A stretch of 64,000 nt of DNA, from NCBI RefSeq assembly GCF_963576615.1, contig NC_088717.1:51003026-51067025 (forward strand). The letters run 5' to 3'. Source of the DNA: Watersipora subatra. Its lineage: Eukaryota > Bryozoa > Gymnolaemata > Cheilostomatida > Watersiporidae. Below the pieces are notes generated by a model. That model saw only the letters and a program-made list of their open reading frames with translations, did no database searches and was not told the origin of the DNA. The translations under genes were made by a program, and so were the position numbers. The number at the start of each line of letters is the position of its first letter. Position 1 is the stretch's first letter. This document shows positions 21,935 to 34,416 of this stretch, piece after piece.

Positions 21935-23940
21935 ACAAAATTCTGAGGCACTCTACCAATCAAAATAACACAGAATGACACTTTAATGCAGTAATACATA
22001 TAATTAATAATTTGTCTAATGTCTTCATACACTTACATAGTGGGAAATGGGGATATTCTTGCAAAAATATTAGAAAGCCACACACGAAACTCTTGCTCAA
22101 CAGTTCTCAATCTCACAAATGCCTTGGATCATGCCAAATGAGGTGTCAGTAAAACACTAACATAAACATTCATACACATAACGGCAGCTCTAATAAATTA
22201 TAATACAAGTGAAAGATAAAAACATGATCAGAATGACAACAAATAACAAATAATAAATAAACTTCACATTTAGGAAACTATGGATGCAGTCATCTACCTT
22301 GTTCATTTCTTATGCTTTTCACTTGTCGTTATATGCTTTCGAAAAAGTAAAAACGTCTATTTGTCTTGCTTGACCGCTCTCAACAAAGGGGTTGATATTG
22401 CTGAAAGTTGTTTTTGAATCCAGGATGCAACCAGAACTCATTTAAAAGGCAGCACTTGACAGGGAAAATCAATTTTCCGTTAACCATTAATAGTGACTTC
22501 AATAAGATGTCAACCCATCAGACGTCAACCTTTTAAAATAAGTCAAGCTAAGAGCAAACACTCCTACCATTAATTCTATAGTCAGGTACGATTGAAGTGT
22601 TAAAAAGTGTCAACAATGTATGATTTTCATGTATGAAGTGGGTGGATATTGATGTGTAAGAGCACTCTAGAGTTAATAATACCCTTGCTTGTAGATGTTC
22701 ACATTACAGATAATTCATGGTCAATAATGACAGGCTGAGATTAGATAGGCTAAATAACAAACCTATGATTAAAAAACATTTGTTCATTATTTATTAATGC
22801 TGATTTAATATTTATAATATTTATTTAAAAATAAGTATCAAATAAATAGTAAACATGCATTTGATTATTATACTATTATAATGCATAGAGTACAGATATT
22901 GAAGTATAATTCTCACACTCAATAGTTTATCTGTATATACATATATCTCAAAGTTTGGCTATGTGTACTTGTGTAGTTCGTATAACTAGTTATAACTAGT
23001 AGAATCTCGGAATAAAGAATATGTATCGTGGAAGATTTGATTTCGGAACCTCCCCTTTTTTAGACGACATGCCAAACCATTGCGCTAAGCGAGATTGATG
23101 GATTCATTGGATGATATATGTCGCTTTGTGGGTGAAAATACGCTACCGCTCTCCGTTACGGCGCAACGTCAGTCTGTACATTAATAAGAGCGATAGATAA
23201 CTAGCTTACTTAAATTAGCCATTGGCAATGTGCCAGGCTAATGACAAGTGGCTGAGTTTTAATACCCGTGCAACGCCAGGCATTCCGCTAATATTTTTCT
23301 AAATTTGTGATCAATACTATTGATAATTGATAATATCTTCTCTCATTTAGTGAATTGGTGGAGACCTCAAGATATATGACGCCGTATCAAATGCTTTAAA
23401 GGGAAATAGAGTTAATCACGTAGCACTGGCAGCTGCTTTTTTATTACAAAATTGCAACTGATTAAAAAGCAGCGTCTATATCTGCCCATTATGTTCATTA
23501 TTGATTATTGATTATTCATTCCATTGATTATGTTCAGTATAAAACTTATTCATCCACTGTTAGTAAACATCATGCTACAACATGCCACCGCACTAGATGC
23601 TAAAATTGTTCAAAAATTGAGAACTAGAAAAATAAAATAAGTTGTGAATTGTGTGACCTTGTTATTAGTGTCTATTTAACAGCTTTAGTGGCACACGTGT
23701 AGAGACTGAAGTCTCTAAAAATAGCATTAAAGGTTGGACAACTCCTCAGACGCATTACTATTTGATACATTACAAGGTACACTGGCTGGTGCTTTGGTTA
23801 GGCATGATAAATCTGTTTGTTTCTACCTGAAAACTTGTGATGAGCAATGAAACAATATCATGTCATACCTCAACTAGCACCCAAATAGTCTCGAGTACTG
23901 TCAGTAATCAGCAAGTATAATAAGTTAATAACTATACAAA
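21935..23940. repeat. Left arm of large inverted duplication, outer non-coding part
   Basis: This matches 59780-61740 in reverse complement over essentially its whole length (for example CAATCAAAATAA, AATGACACTTTAATGCAG). No gene is seen in either arm here. Both contain a Helitron-like copy at the same place, so that insertion predates the duplication. Confidence 0.88.
22946..23291 (+). mobile_element. Helitron-like non-autonomous element
   Basis: It starts A/TCTCAAAGTTTGGC and ends ACCCGTGCAACGCCAGGCATTCCG-CTAA/T. Insertion between A and T with a CTAA end is as expected for Helitrons. The mirror copy is at 60323-60668. Confidence 0.6.
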
Positions 23941-24183
23941 CAATTATTCAGGTACAGGTTTTATAATGTTGTGGTATCAAATGTCACCAGTTTGAATCAC
24001 GTATGATGAAATTCTTTTTTCCAACATATAACCATGGTTTTGGACAAATAGACAGATGGACAGACGGCTCTTATTATAGTAATGACTTTGCCAGTCTTGT
24101 GTACTGTGAAGGATCATCATGTGAGCCAGTACAATACAGAGAATAATGATCTGCATAATTATGTGAAAGTTTCTAATGCCGAT
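23941..24183. repeat. SINE-like dispersed repeat
   Basis: It contains a B-box-like block (CCAGTTTGAATCACG), a run of T, and the tail GACAGACGGCTCTTATTATAGTAA, which recurs around 35.4, 42.95, 50.7, 59.5 and 62.9 kb. The mirror copy is 59435-59690. This is probably a tRNA-derived SINE family. Confidence 0.5.
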
Positions 24184-25352
24184 GACTAGTGCAGGTGTTA
24201 CTGCATTGGACTACTACAAATACAGTAACACCAGACTAGTACAGGTTTTACTGCATTGGACTACTACCAATACAGTAACACCAGACTAGTACAGGTTTTA
24301 CTGCATTGGACTACTACCAATACAGTAACACCAGACTAGTACAGGTGTTACTGCATTGGACTATTACCAATTCAGTAACACCTGTACTAGTCAGGTGTTA
24401 CTGCATTGGACTACTACCAATGCAGTAACACCTGTACTAGTCTGATGTTACTGTATTAGACTACTACCAATGCAGTGACACCTGTACTAGTACGGGTTTT
24501 ACTGCATTGGTAGTAGTCTAATGCAGTAATACATGTACTAATCAGGTGTTACTGCATTGGACTACTACCAATGCAGTAACACCTGTACTAGTCTGATGTT
24601 ACTGCATTAGACTACTACCAATGCAGTGACACCAGACTAGTACAGGTTTTACTGCATTGGACTACTACCAATACAGTAACACCAGACTAGTACAAGTGTT
24701 ACTGCATTGGACTATTACCAATTCAGTAACACCTGTACTAGTCAGGTGTTACTGCATTGGACTACTACCAATGCAGTAACACCTGTACTAGTCTGATGTT
24801 ACTGCATTAGACTACTACCAATGCAGTGACACCTGTACTAGTACGGGTTTTACTGCATTGGTAGTAGTCTAATGCAGCAATACATGTACTAGTCAGGTGT
24901 TACTGCATTGGACTACTACCAATGCAGTAACACCTGTACTAGTCTGATGTTACTGCATTAGACTACTACCAATGCAGTGACACCTGTACTAGTACAGGTT
25001 TTACTGCATTGGTAGTAGTCTAATGCAGTAATACATGTACTAGTCAGGTGTTACTGCATTGGACTACTACCAATGCAGTAACACCTGTACTAGTCTGATG
25101 TTACTGCATTAGACTACTACCAACGCAGTGACACCTGTACTAGTACAGGTTTTACTGCATTGGTAGTAGTCTAATGCAGTAACATCAGACTAGTACAGGT
25201 GTTACTGCATTGGTAGTAGTCCAATGCAGTAACACCTGACTAGTACAGGTGTTACTGCATTGGTAGTAGTCCAATGCAGTAACACCTGACTAGTACAAGT
25301 GTTACTGCATTGGACTATTACCAGTGCAGAAAACCTGACTAGTACAGGTGAA
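24184..25352. repeat. Hairpin satellite (long array)
   Basis: About 24 units of roughly 48 bp are present. Each is itself a hairpin: GTGTTACTGCATTGG, a 7-9 base centre reading ACTACTA or TAGTAGT, and CCAATGCAGTAACAC. Units are joined by CTAGTACAGG or CTAGTC linkers. The centre appears in both orientations from unit to unit. The shorter mirror array is 58998-59434. Confidence 0.9.
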
Positions 25353-26271
25353 TGCATGAGTTCATATGCTACTAAACTGAATGCCATGAGTTCGAATCCT
25401 GAATGATGCAATCTTTTTTCACAATTTCAAACCATGGCGTCAAATGAATGGAAAAACATAAATGATTATCATTATAGCAAAGATCCGCAATGATTCTGAT
25501 GGGTAATGCTTAATTTTGTCAAGTATTACAATTGATACTAGATGAGATACCATTAGTAAGCATAAAAAACTGCTAGAGGTCAGTTTCACCAGTCCCACTG
25601 ACCTCTAATTAGTCCAATTAATTTTCTATTTGTCATTTTTAGCCATGGAAAGGCTATCATAAACTGCTCTTTTAAAGTGCCGTCTTCACATACTATGTAC
25701 TAAAACTCATTACTGTTTTGTAACTCTTTAACGCCAAAACACTGGCTTACATATAACCATATTTTCACAGCTAAGATGAAAAGGCACTATCCAAAAAAAG
25801 ACGCATCGTTTCAACTGATGTAAAAAGCTAGCCCAATACCGAGCCACTTTTGTAGGCAAAAAAGCATTCTAAGCCTACCAGCAAAATAATCATTTCATGG
25901 ATCCACAAAGCCTTTGGTAGACACATAAAATTCCCTCCATTGAATTTAGATAAAAAATATTGGGATCGTGAACATCATTAGCATCTGATGAATGTAAACA
26001 ACAGAGGTTAAGCATGAGCTCTTACAGATGGTCTTAATAGTTATCTTCGTGGGTCAATACTAGTTGGTAGTGTTAACTAGTATTGACAGCAAGACCATCT
26101 TTACATCAATCCTCTTTCATAGTAATTTCATTACATTAATAGGCTGCTCGTGCTCAAATGCATGGGTTGACGACTCTTTACTTTAGCAATTCTTGATGCT
26201 TACATTTACAGATTTCTTTTATACATAGAGCAATCGACTAGTGGGTGCCATTCAGGCACAAGACATAGTCA
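25353..26271. other. Left-arm-specific non-coding DNA
   Basis: This segment and the following inverted block have no counterpart in the right arm, which goes directly from the satellite to sequence matching 27.47 kb. It contains a B-box-like GAGTTCGAATCC near 25390 and a CAATACTAGTT..AACTAGTATTG hairpin near 26055-26083. No gene is seen. Confidence 0.5.
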
Positions 26272-27160
26272 GCCTGCTTCAGAAACATCCTAGACAGCTT
26301 TTCCTTTAACATGGCATTCATCTGAGGCTTGTGCTCCTCTGGCCCCCCCCCCTCTGAGTAGTCAGGGTAACAGTGGTATGATTCTGATATGACTACTGGA
26401 TGTTTACTATACTCCATATCTGTTCTAACTTAGTGCATGCTCACAAGTTAATATTATTGTACTGGTCAACAGACTGACATAAAAAGAATATTCAATTTCT
26501 AGCCTGAGTTTCCATATCCTTGACCTTTGTTTATAGACTTTAAGTTTACAGGTCCACTCAGTTTCAATGACTAAATAATTCATTAGCTTCTGCGCACACT
26601 GGCTACTAGATAGGCAGTGTCTATTAGATGGTGTCTACTAAATAAACAGTATCTACTAGATGGTGTCTACTAGATAGATAGTGTCTACTAGATGGTGTCT
26701 ACTAGATGGACAGTGTCTACTAGATGGTGTCTACTAGATGAACAGTGTCTACTAGATAAACAGTGTCTACTAGATAGACAGTGTCTACTAGATAAACAGT
26801 GTCTAATAGATGGTGTCTACTAGATAGACAGTGTCTACTAGATGATGTTTACTAGATAAACAGTGTCTACTAGATGGTGTCTACTAGATAGACAGTGTCT
26901 AATAGATGGTGTCTACTAGATAGACAGTGTCTACTAGATGGTGTCTACTAGATAGACAGTGTCTAATAGATGGTGTCTACTAGATAGACAGTGTCTACTA
27001 GATGGTGTCTACTAGATAGACAGTGTCTAATAGATGGTGTCTACTAGATAGACAGTGTCTACTAGATGGTGTCTACTAGATAGATAGTGTCTACTAGATG
27101 GTGTCTACTAGATAGATAGAGACTAGATGGTGTCTACTAGATGGTGTCTACTAGATCTAC
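26272..27160. repeat. Inverted copy of 20.96-21.67 kb with expanded minisatellite
   Basis: 26272-26608 is the reverse complement of 21334-21666. 26609-27160 is the reverse-complement minisatellite (TAGACAGTGTCTACTAGA / TGGTGTCTACTAGA), about 1.5 times longer than its partner. Confidence 0.88.
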
Positions 27161-27464
27161 TAAAGAATAACGAGAAAAACGCCGATCATTCCTCTGAAAG
27201 AAATCAAACTCAACAATACTGAGTTCAGACATGCATGTAGTTGCAAACCTTTAAGATTATTTTTTAAATTCTGTGTTTTACAAAATGTGAATTTAATCAA
27301 ATCTCAGTTTGTATCACAGCTGACTGCTAATTCTTTATGGTCTCTTTCTATATATGTATACTCAGTATGGCACACGCAGAGAGGCTGGAAATCGTTACTA
27401 TTTTGAGCATTTTTTTAAAAGTTTGATTAACGCTGAATTTGCAGATATTTTTCAGCAAATAGAT

Positions 27465-28100
27465 GTGCCCGTAAATGTGCTGCAGTCCAGCATTATGCAA
27501 CCGCAAGGGAGACAATAATTAATTAAAGCTTCTACAACTCATCATCACAAAAGTTTGCATAAGGCATTTGGACTAGACTGAAGCATGCAAAAGTTATCAC
27601 CAGTGAGATTATTCAATATGCTGGCAGTAATTCATTAAATTGAGAAAGAGAAGACAATTACCAAACAGCTGCCGGTTTTTTCAGACCACGAGTCAAGGGC
27701 ATAAGTCTAAAATATAATATATCTATTGGTGTTCATGTTAGCATTGAACTGCAGTTATGGTCTTTATCCATTTTTAATAGACAATATTTGCTAATGAAGA
27801 TTTGTTTTAAATTCTAACATAATATAAGTTTATTGTATTACACTTATTGTATTGGATTTTTTTACCATTTGCTTGTGAAGTTTTGCACTAAAGCAATTGT
27901 GGCTGAATGTCTTTCCTAACACCAGGTTCGAATCCTCGTGTATCTAGACCTAATGACCTGCAGTTGATCATAAGCTGGTGTACTAACCACTGACCTGTTG
28001 ATCATACTGTCCCACAGATACTCCCTTAATTCATTGTATTCCTTCATTCATTCATTCATTCATTCATTCATTCATTCATTCATTCATTCATTGTATTGCG
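27465..28100. repeat. Left arm segment with SINE and CATT repeat
   Basis: Reverse complement of about 58390-58985. 27890-28015 (minus) is the head of a tRNA-derived SINE (GGATTCGAACCTGGTGTTAGG), and about 28040-28098 is a (CATT)n run of roughly 13 units. The SINE body is cut short here compared with the right arm. Confidence 0.7.
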
Positions 28101-28417
28101 CTAAAAGTAGTCAATAGACCAATTGCAAACACTCACTACAAAAATATCATATAACGTCGCTGTAAACAAAAATAGTAATTTAAAAAAAGAACAGTTTTTT
28201 TAATATTTATGATACACACAAAGTAACAATAGGAAGAATCATAATAACGGACAGCTATGGTTCAAATAAATAAGGAGAACCATCTATAAATAGTTGTCGT
28301 TTGGGTGGGCTACATCGGCCACACAGCTAACTTTTACTCAAAAGTAGTATCAGATTAAAGTGCATCAGAATTCAAATGAGAAATCTTCTTTGATGGACAA
28401 CTGAAGTTATAGTACGC

Positions 28418-28536
28418 TCATGGCTGCTCCGGTTGAGAGATATTCACACAGTCATTTGGAGTGTAGTCTTTGCTGAACGTATGCCAGACATTGCGTGGCC
28501 TTTCATTAACCAAGTCACACATGTACTTCATGTAAT
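28418..28536 (-). pseudogene. Fucosyltransferase pseudogene, last exon (premature stop)
   Basis: It follows acceptor gattttacag and in phase 1 completes GAT, giving DYMKYMCDLVNERPRNVWHTF. The frame ends at TGA (28418-28420), exactly where the right-arm copy has TGT (Cys). Beyond the stop the next 24 codons still match the right-arm C terminus, so the stop truncates a once longer protein. Confidence 0.8.
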
Positions 28537-29796
28537 CTGTAAAATCCAACAGCAGACGTTTCCTTAGAAAACATGAGTGTGTTTCCAGACAAGAAACAAT
28601 ATGAAAAAAGTTCACACGATAAATGGAGTAAAGGCAGGTTTATGAAAGACAGTATCGTGGGCGTTTTTGGACTTGAAATCAACAAATGACCATGAGTGGG
28701 TAAACCATAAACCAGAAGTCATACTGATTGCACCTCTAACAGTTGCCAGTTAGCTGTCACTTGTTAACTAGAGTGGCTTATCACAAATAGCTGATCATCA
28801 GCAGATTTGAGCTTGGCTCTGGCAACTTTGCTGTTTACATATAATATTAGAATGCATGACTGTTAATACATTTACTTTGTCTCATTAAAACTAATTTTTA
28901 AAAGGAAAGCAACATAGCAAAAACTAATTTATTATTACCAAATACAGCAAATGGTGAATTGTTTGCTGCAACTTTAAAAAATAAATGGGATAATTTTTTT
29001 CTTAGAAATTGTACAGCAACTGATCACATCGCAAAGTCAAACATTGGATTTCAAATTCCACAATCCGCAAGCTTAGCCTTTTAAAAATATACGACTGCTA
29101 ATAATCTGACAAGAACTTAATATTTAATATAAACTTTGTAAATTTTGGCTTCTGGCATAAATTTTACATGAATCAATATCAATTACTTTTATTGGACCAC
29201 ACAAAGCTTGATTCCACAAACAAAACATTAAATTTTAAATACGTACATCAAACTTCATGAAAATATGTTGATTGAACAAAAGGTACCATCCAGTTATTGA
29301 AATTGGACATTATAATTTGAAACATGCAAAGTTATGTTCCCTGTAACGTGTTGGTTTGTGAGGACTACAGCTATATTGTTGGACCATAGAAATTAGTCAA
29401 AAAATGTGACTATTCTAGAACATTCTCCAACCATATCACCTGCTGTTTTTTTGGTGTAGAAAAAAGACACTGTCTACACTTTAAGCTTCAGCAATTCTAC
29501 AAATCACAGGCTTAAACTGTTCCACTGCTAGATACAAGGCTGATTATTAGCAGAAAAACAAAATTTGTAAGTTTTTTTTCTATGAGTAGGTGGCGCCAAG
29601 TGGAAATTTTTTATATTTTTCAATGTCTAATAGTTAATAATATTGAACACAGAAAGCAGTGTAAAGCCTATATAAAGTTTACAGCGGCGTCCTAGGCTGA
29701 CTTTGCAAAGCTTGAATGTATATTTCATTATGACAACCAGAGTAATTGAGAGAATGAGAGAGTGTTTTGGATGGATACTTATAAGTCGAGACATAC

Positions 29797-30786
29797 CAAC
29801 GTAGTATCCCAAGCTTCTGTAGTCATCAAACATGGTGAAATGGCTCGTGTCAATCTTATACTCATTCTTCCACTTATTGTAGTAGTTGAACGCCTGTGCA
29901 TTTTGTGACACAAACTGCAGGTGCTCGGCAAGTGCTTTGGGCGACGTAAAATTTCTAACATGGATAAAGCTGTGTGGAGGAGTGATGGAAGCATAGTCCT
30001 CCATAGAAAGTCCACCCAGAGCTACCGGTATAGTCGTGCTGTTGGCTATAAGAACTTTCCAAAATTTTCCAGAAATGTAATCTTTGCATAAATTGTTTTC
30101 AAAGCTGAGATAAAACATGTAGTCTTGCATTCGTGGTTGACCTCTCCGATTAATCGTACCGCTTATTTTTTTAAAAGTCGTTGGGCACGCCTCTTTTCTT
30201 GCTAACGTATGAAGATCAATGGTTATATATTTAGATAGCTCTAAAACATACTCTTCTCGTCCACCGAGTATATTATTGGTATCATTCCACTTTTTGCAAT
30301 GTGAAACACACCAAAGCGCGCGCAATTTTAGCATATTAGGATAAGGAGTGTAGAAATAGGCCAAGGGTGGCGTTATCTTCATTAGCCTTGGTCGAAACAC
30401 ATGGTAGCTTTCTTCTGTTGTCCTATCAAATGTAACGCTGTAGTTGAAGAAGCCATCCCATCGCGGCTGTAGTGAGGCGTGTTTTATTTTTACTTGAGGT
30501 TCCTTTGAATAAAAAATCCACAATTGTCCTGGATATTTTTGTGGTGGGGTTTTAAGATAGTAAATATCTTTTTCACTGAATGCGATCACATCTGCTCCAA
30601 CTGTGCTGTTTGCTCCATGTTCATAGAAACAGGTATTTTTACCAGTTTTTACATGACCTCTGTGGAAACTGTGAGAATAGCTTGTCAGTTGTCGTATTAA
30701 AATTCTTTTGGCATTCATGGTTACTTGTATTACTTGCTCTGTTTTAAGTATTTTGATGTCATTATACCTGTTTGTTGTTGGTTTAT
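29797..30786 (-). pseudogene. Fucosyltransferase (GT10) pseudogene, main exon, left arm
   Basis: Near-identical to 55767-56753. The frame is open through the catalytic region: LWCVSHCKKWND..GGREEYVLELSKYI, then FYLSFENNLCKDYISGKFWK, PVALGG and PPHSFIHVRNFTSPKALAEHL, the GT10 nucleotide-sugar-binding block. The donor G/GTATGT at 29797 is intact. The acceptor in front of the exon has changed from GTAG to GTAA (30787-30788), and exon 1 carries a nonsense codon, so a correct transcript cannot encode the full enzyme. One extra codon distinguishes its 5' end from the right copy. Another possibility is use of the internal ATG at 30718 from a different promoter, which would give a protein without a membrane anchor. 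Confidence 0.82.
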
Positions 30787-30950
30787 TTACAATAAGAATA
30801 AATACAAAGTCTCAGACGCCTTTGTCATAGCTTGAGAACTAAAGATCCTCAAAGCTCACTGATTATTTCAAAGATTAGCTCCGGTTTATAACTTGTATAT
30901 TTTGAAGAATAGTCGCTTCATACATTGCATGGCTAGAGTTTAGTAACACA

Positions 30951-31014
30951 AACGTGTTCAGACACGTTCAGACATGTTCAGACACGTTCAGACATGTTCA
31001 AACATGTTTAGACG
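30951..31014. repeat. Tandem decamers resembling p53-family half-sites, left arm
   Basis: About six head-to-tail 10-mers of the type AGACATGTTC / AAACATGTTT are present. Several fit RRRCWWGYYY and others have C or G at the centre. The mirror set is at 55549-55598. Confidence 0.7.
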
Positions 31015-31086
31015 GTACATGAAATAGTCTCAGTATAACAAGCAGCATGCTTTTCCATTGCTTGCATCTCACCAGTTGCTATACCT

Positions 31087-31436
31087 TAAAGCCTGGTTCC
31101 CATATAGTACACAGTCCCGAGTATCGCCGGCAAGATCGCAAGTCTATCGGCTATGGAATAGGAACATACGCACTGAGTACTGCCATTATTTGCAACGGTA
31201 GTCAACGCAAAAGTTCAGTGCTGTTCAAACTTTGCAAGGAGCCGCCAGCAAAACCTTTTCCAATGTACAGGTAAAATTCAGCACTTTTAAAACGGCATAG
31301 CGGGTGACCATTTTTATGTGACAATCAGCGACACAGCTTTATGAGAACATAAGCTGTCGAGTCTATCACTGCAAGTGTTTTGCTACACCGATTACAGCCG
31401 GGGTCTTGCAGCGGATATGGTAAACACGCTTTAGAT
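31087..31436. mobile_element. MITE-like repeat in fucosyltransferase intron 1
   Basis: About 350 bp with imperfect inverted ends (AAAGCCTGGTTCCCATATA and the complement of CATATGGTAAACACGCTTT). The right arm holds it twice (54488-54834 and 55126-55478). No coding content. Confidence 0.55.
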
Positions 31437-31559
31437 AAGCACAGTGTTTGTGCTTTTAAACCTTAATTGAGAATAAATAGGTAAGTCAACAGAGCAAACA
31501 TGAAGCTTTTCGTAATAATAAAATCTGTGAACACTTCAATTTACTAACTTTGCTAAATT

Positions 31560-32045
31560 ACACCTCCAGGTACTTCTACTTTCCGACTGAAAAGCATATC
31601 TTGGCAAACCAGCCAAATATTGTAGTGATAGATGAAGAGAGCAAGATGCGTACTATAATAAATATAGAAGTACTCTATGACTACATCATATCCAGTAAAA
31701 AGGAAAAAGTGGAGAGATATCTCTAACTCAAAGAGAAGATTGAAAACTGCTGACATGCAAGAGTAACTGTCGTTCTGTTAGTCATCGGAGTACTGGGTGC
31801 AACAACACCTACACATAAAATGTGGCCCAAATACCAGCAACAATTATCACAAGCTGCAGAAAAGTGTGCTATTGGGAACTAAGCCATCACCAGTAGCGCT
31901 TTTCTGCAACTCGCTTGTGTTGATTGTTGCTCGTATTTAGATTTTGAGGAGAGTGCAAAAACTCCCAGGCCTCTGGTATAAGATCGGAGCTTGAGTAGAC
32001 ATTACCCTCCACGTGGGCAAATGAGGGGATGAGACACAATTTATA
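31560..32045 (+). pseudogene. RLE retrotransposon 3' fragment (old copy)
   Basis: It encodes pieces of the C-terminal endonuclease region (HILANQPNIVV, TIINIEVLYDYI, SSKKEKVERYL) with stops, then the 3' UTR end GATGAGACACAATTTATA running into TA-rich DNA. The right arm has the mirror relic at 54165-54370, so the insertion predates the inverted duplication. Confidence 0.75.
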
Positions 32046-32072
32046 TACAGTATACTTATCTATATATATATT

Positions 32073-32488
32073 TCTCAAAGTCTGTCGTCCTTCGGTATGT
32101 CCAGCTATTGCTATTATTAAAATAGCTGTAGCTGGACGATGCTGACGCACATCATGGAGTACTGTCATTAGAAGCCTAGCGCTTATTAGCAAGCTTACTG
32201 AAAATTTCCATTGACAATGTGCCAGTATAATAGCAAGTGGCCAGCAACTCTCATTACTTCTCATTGTTTATAAGCTGATTTTTAATACCATTTTCCATTG
32301 GCCTTGTGCCAGGCCAATAGCAAGTGGTAAGCAACTCTCATCACTTATCATTATTTATAAGGTGACTTTTAATACTATTTTCCATTGGCAATGTACCAGG
32401 CTAATAGCAAGCGGTCGGCAACTCTCATCACTTCTCATTGTTCATTGGCGGATTTTTAATACCCGGGCAATGCTGGGGGTGCAGCTAA
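32073..32488 (+). mobile_element. Helitron-like element with internal 84-bp triplication
   Basis: It starts TCTCAAAGTCTGTCG and ends ACCCGGGCAATGCTGGGGG..GCAG-CTAA/T. The block CCATTGGC..TGTGCCAGGCTAAT..CAACTCTCAT is repeated three times at about 32205-32460. A second, truncated 5' end starts at about 32511. Confidence 0.55.
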
Positions 32489-32675
32489 TTTATATATACG
32501 TATATATTTCTCAAAGTATGCCCATATGTATGCATTCCGGCTATAGCTATTAAATTTTTGATGGATTTGAATTCACCGTGAATGCATCGACAAGTTTTTT
32601 ATCCGGGCGGTCTACCACTGAGCTAGAACGGCATATTGATCACAGATGTTTTCATATCCCATGCACATGCTAATT

Positions 32676-33745
32676 GTTTTAGCCTTGCTCCCACGCGTTG
32701 CGATGCCTCTGTTGAAAAATATTTTGTGATCTAAGTTTATGCGACATGATGCCTCTTCGTTTTTTTTGTTAAGGCTAATTTATTCCGCCCCGCGATATCT
32801 ACAATAATTTATCTCGAACTTAAAATTTGGCGATTTATGTACTGATTATATACGTTATTAAAATATATACATCCCTGAACTTGCCATGGCGAGTTATCCG
32901 TTATATGATATATCCGGTATCCGTTGAAATATAAACGCTTCGCAATGATAAAATTAATGTTAAAAGTTTAAGGTTTACTAAAATACAAACTAAATCTTCT
33001 TTCAAGTGTGTGTTTAGTAAACTTAATTCATTTAAGTTAGATTCAGCGTTTATATTACACGTCTGCCTCAAAGGTAAAAACTCTCTACGTAGTACATTGT
33101 AATGTTATATTATATTGGGCCTGCAAATCATAACTACAAAATGCACTAAAATCAACCAAAAAAATTGGCATGTAAGGGACCTAGGCTAATATCATAGGCT
33201 ATAGGTAAAAATCATCATCATTTAAAATAGGAAAAAAGTACTATGTTAACCTTAGTAACTATGAGTGCCTACAATGACTTCACTGCATTTTATGGTTATG
33301 ATCTGCGGGTCCAAGATAATATAACATTACAATGTACTACACGGAGAGTTTTTACCTTAAAGACAGACGTGTAACATTAACACTGAGTCTAACTTAAATG
33401 AATTAAGCTTACTAAACACCTACTTGAAGGAAGTTTCAGTATGTATTTTAGTAAACCTTAAACTTTTAACTAAAATTTTGTCATTTATCTGTTTGTGAAT
33501 CTGTTTTCACTTAAACGGATAATGCTGAACTCGCCATGGCAAGCAATGTATATCTCTTAATAATATATATAACCTGTACACAAATCACCAAATTTTAATT
33601 TCAAGAGAAATTATTGTTGACATTGTGTAGCAAAAAAAATTTGCCCTAACAAAAAAAATAACGAAAAAGCATCGTGTTTAGCAGAAGTAAGCGAAAAATA
33701 TTTTATGGCAAGGGCTTCGTAACGCGTGAAGGCAATGCTCAAATA
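32676..33745. repeat. 1.07-kb foldback palindrome in FUT intron 1
   Basis: The left arm (about 32676-33140) and right arm (about 33310-33745) are inverted copies. Pairs include TTAGTAAACTTAATTCATTT with AAATGAATTAAGCTTACTAA and GAACTTGCCATGGCGAG with CTCGCCATGGCAAG, around a loop of about 170 bp. It is absent from the corresponding intron of the right arm, so it arrived after the duplication. Confidence 0.8.
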
Positions 33746-33754
33746 ATACGTCAA

Positions 33755-33826
33755 AGACACTAACATATATTGTACATTTTGGCGTATGCATACGCTATAT
33801 GTACAGTATATGTTAGTGTCTTTGAT
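33755..33826. repeat. Hairpin next to foldback element
   Basis: GTCAAAGACACTAACATATA is matched by its inverted copy TATATGTTAGTGTCTTTGA, with a small palindrome GCGTATGCATACGC between them. Confidence 0.75.
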
Positions 33827-34328
33827 TAAAACATTTTGTAAAGCTCAATGGTAGAGAGCGTAAATGAAAAAAATTTTCCTTTTCAAAAAATTTACTGTTT
33901 TTACTGTAATCACTATTTTTCCATTTAAAAGTTATCTACAAAGTTGCGGAAGGTTAACGCTAGTTATAACTTTGTTCTGTATTCTGCAAAGCTGAAAGGA
34001 GTGAGCATTGCACAGCAATATAATAAACTTGTCAAGAGTTGGTCCAAAGTAAACATCTAAACTGTATATACAATTCTCTCAACCTGCTCTCCCTGTCTAT
34101 ACATCGATAACCAAGAGAGAATCAACACTCATAAATTGGCTGAGCAAAGACTCTTGTACTGTCATATGAGAACCAAATATGTGAATCTTTTATGTAAATT
34201 TCTTGCATAGATGATGATATTTGTTTCATGTTGTATCAATGAATATTGTCATTTCCATTGACTACAGTTTCTGTTTGTTTTACTACTAAAATCTTGCTAA
34301 GCTATTGTGTGAGAATCTACTCGCTTAC

Positions 34329-34416
34329 TCGAATACTTTAAGCCTTGGGTTGTGTACTTGTAAACTATAATAGCAACTGGTGAGACGAAAACCAGCGATG
34401 TAAAATGTCACTTCAT
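34329..34416 (-). pseudogene. Fucosyltransferase pseudogene exon 1 (nonsense at codon 3)
   Basis: Mirror of 51757-51844. It starts ATG AAG TGA, so the Arg codon 3 of the right copy has become a stop; the remaining codons still show the membrane anchor (VAIIVYKYTT). The donor GTAAGC is kept. With this lesion the left gene lacks a usable signal-anchor start. Confidence 0.85.

Noticed and set aside
21518-21978. Tyr-Ile-rich frames on both strands
   Set aside because: Translation of the TA/TATTGTTA simple repeat; no conserved flanking protein.
24184-25352. CRISPR-like array of regular repeats
   Set aside because: No unique spacers, units are contiguous hairpins, no cas genes, and the surroundings are clearly eukaryotic.
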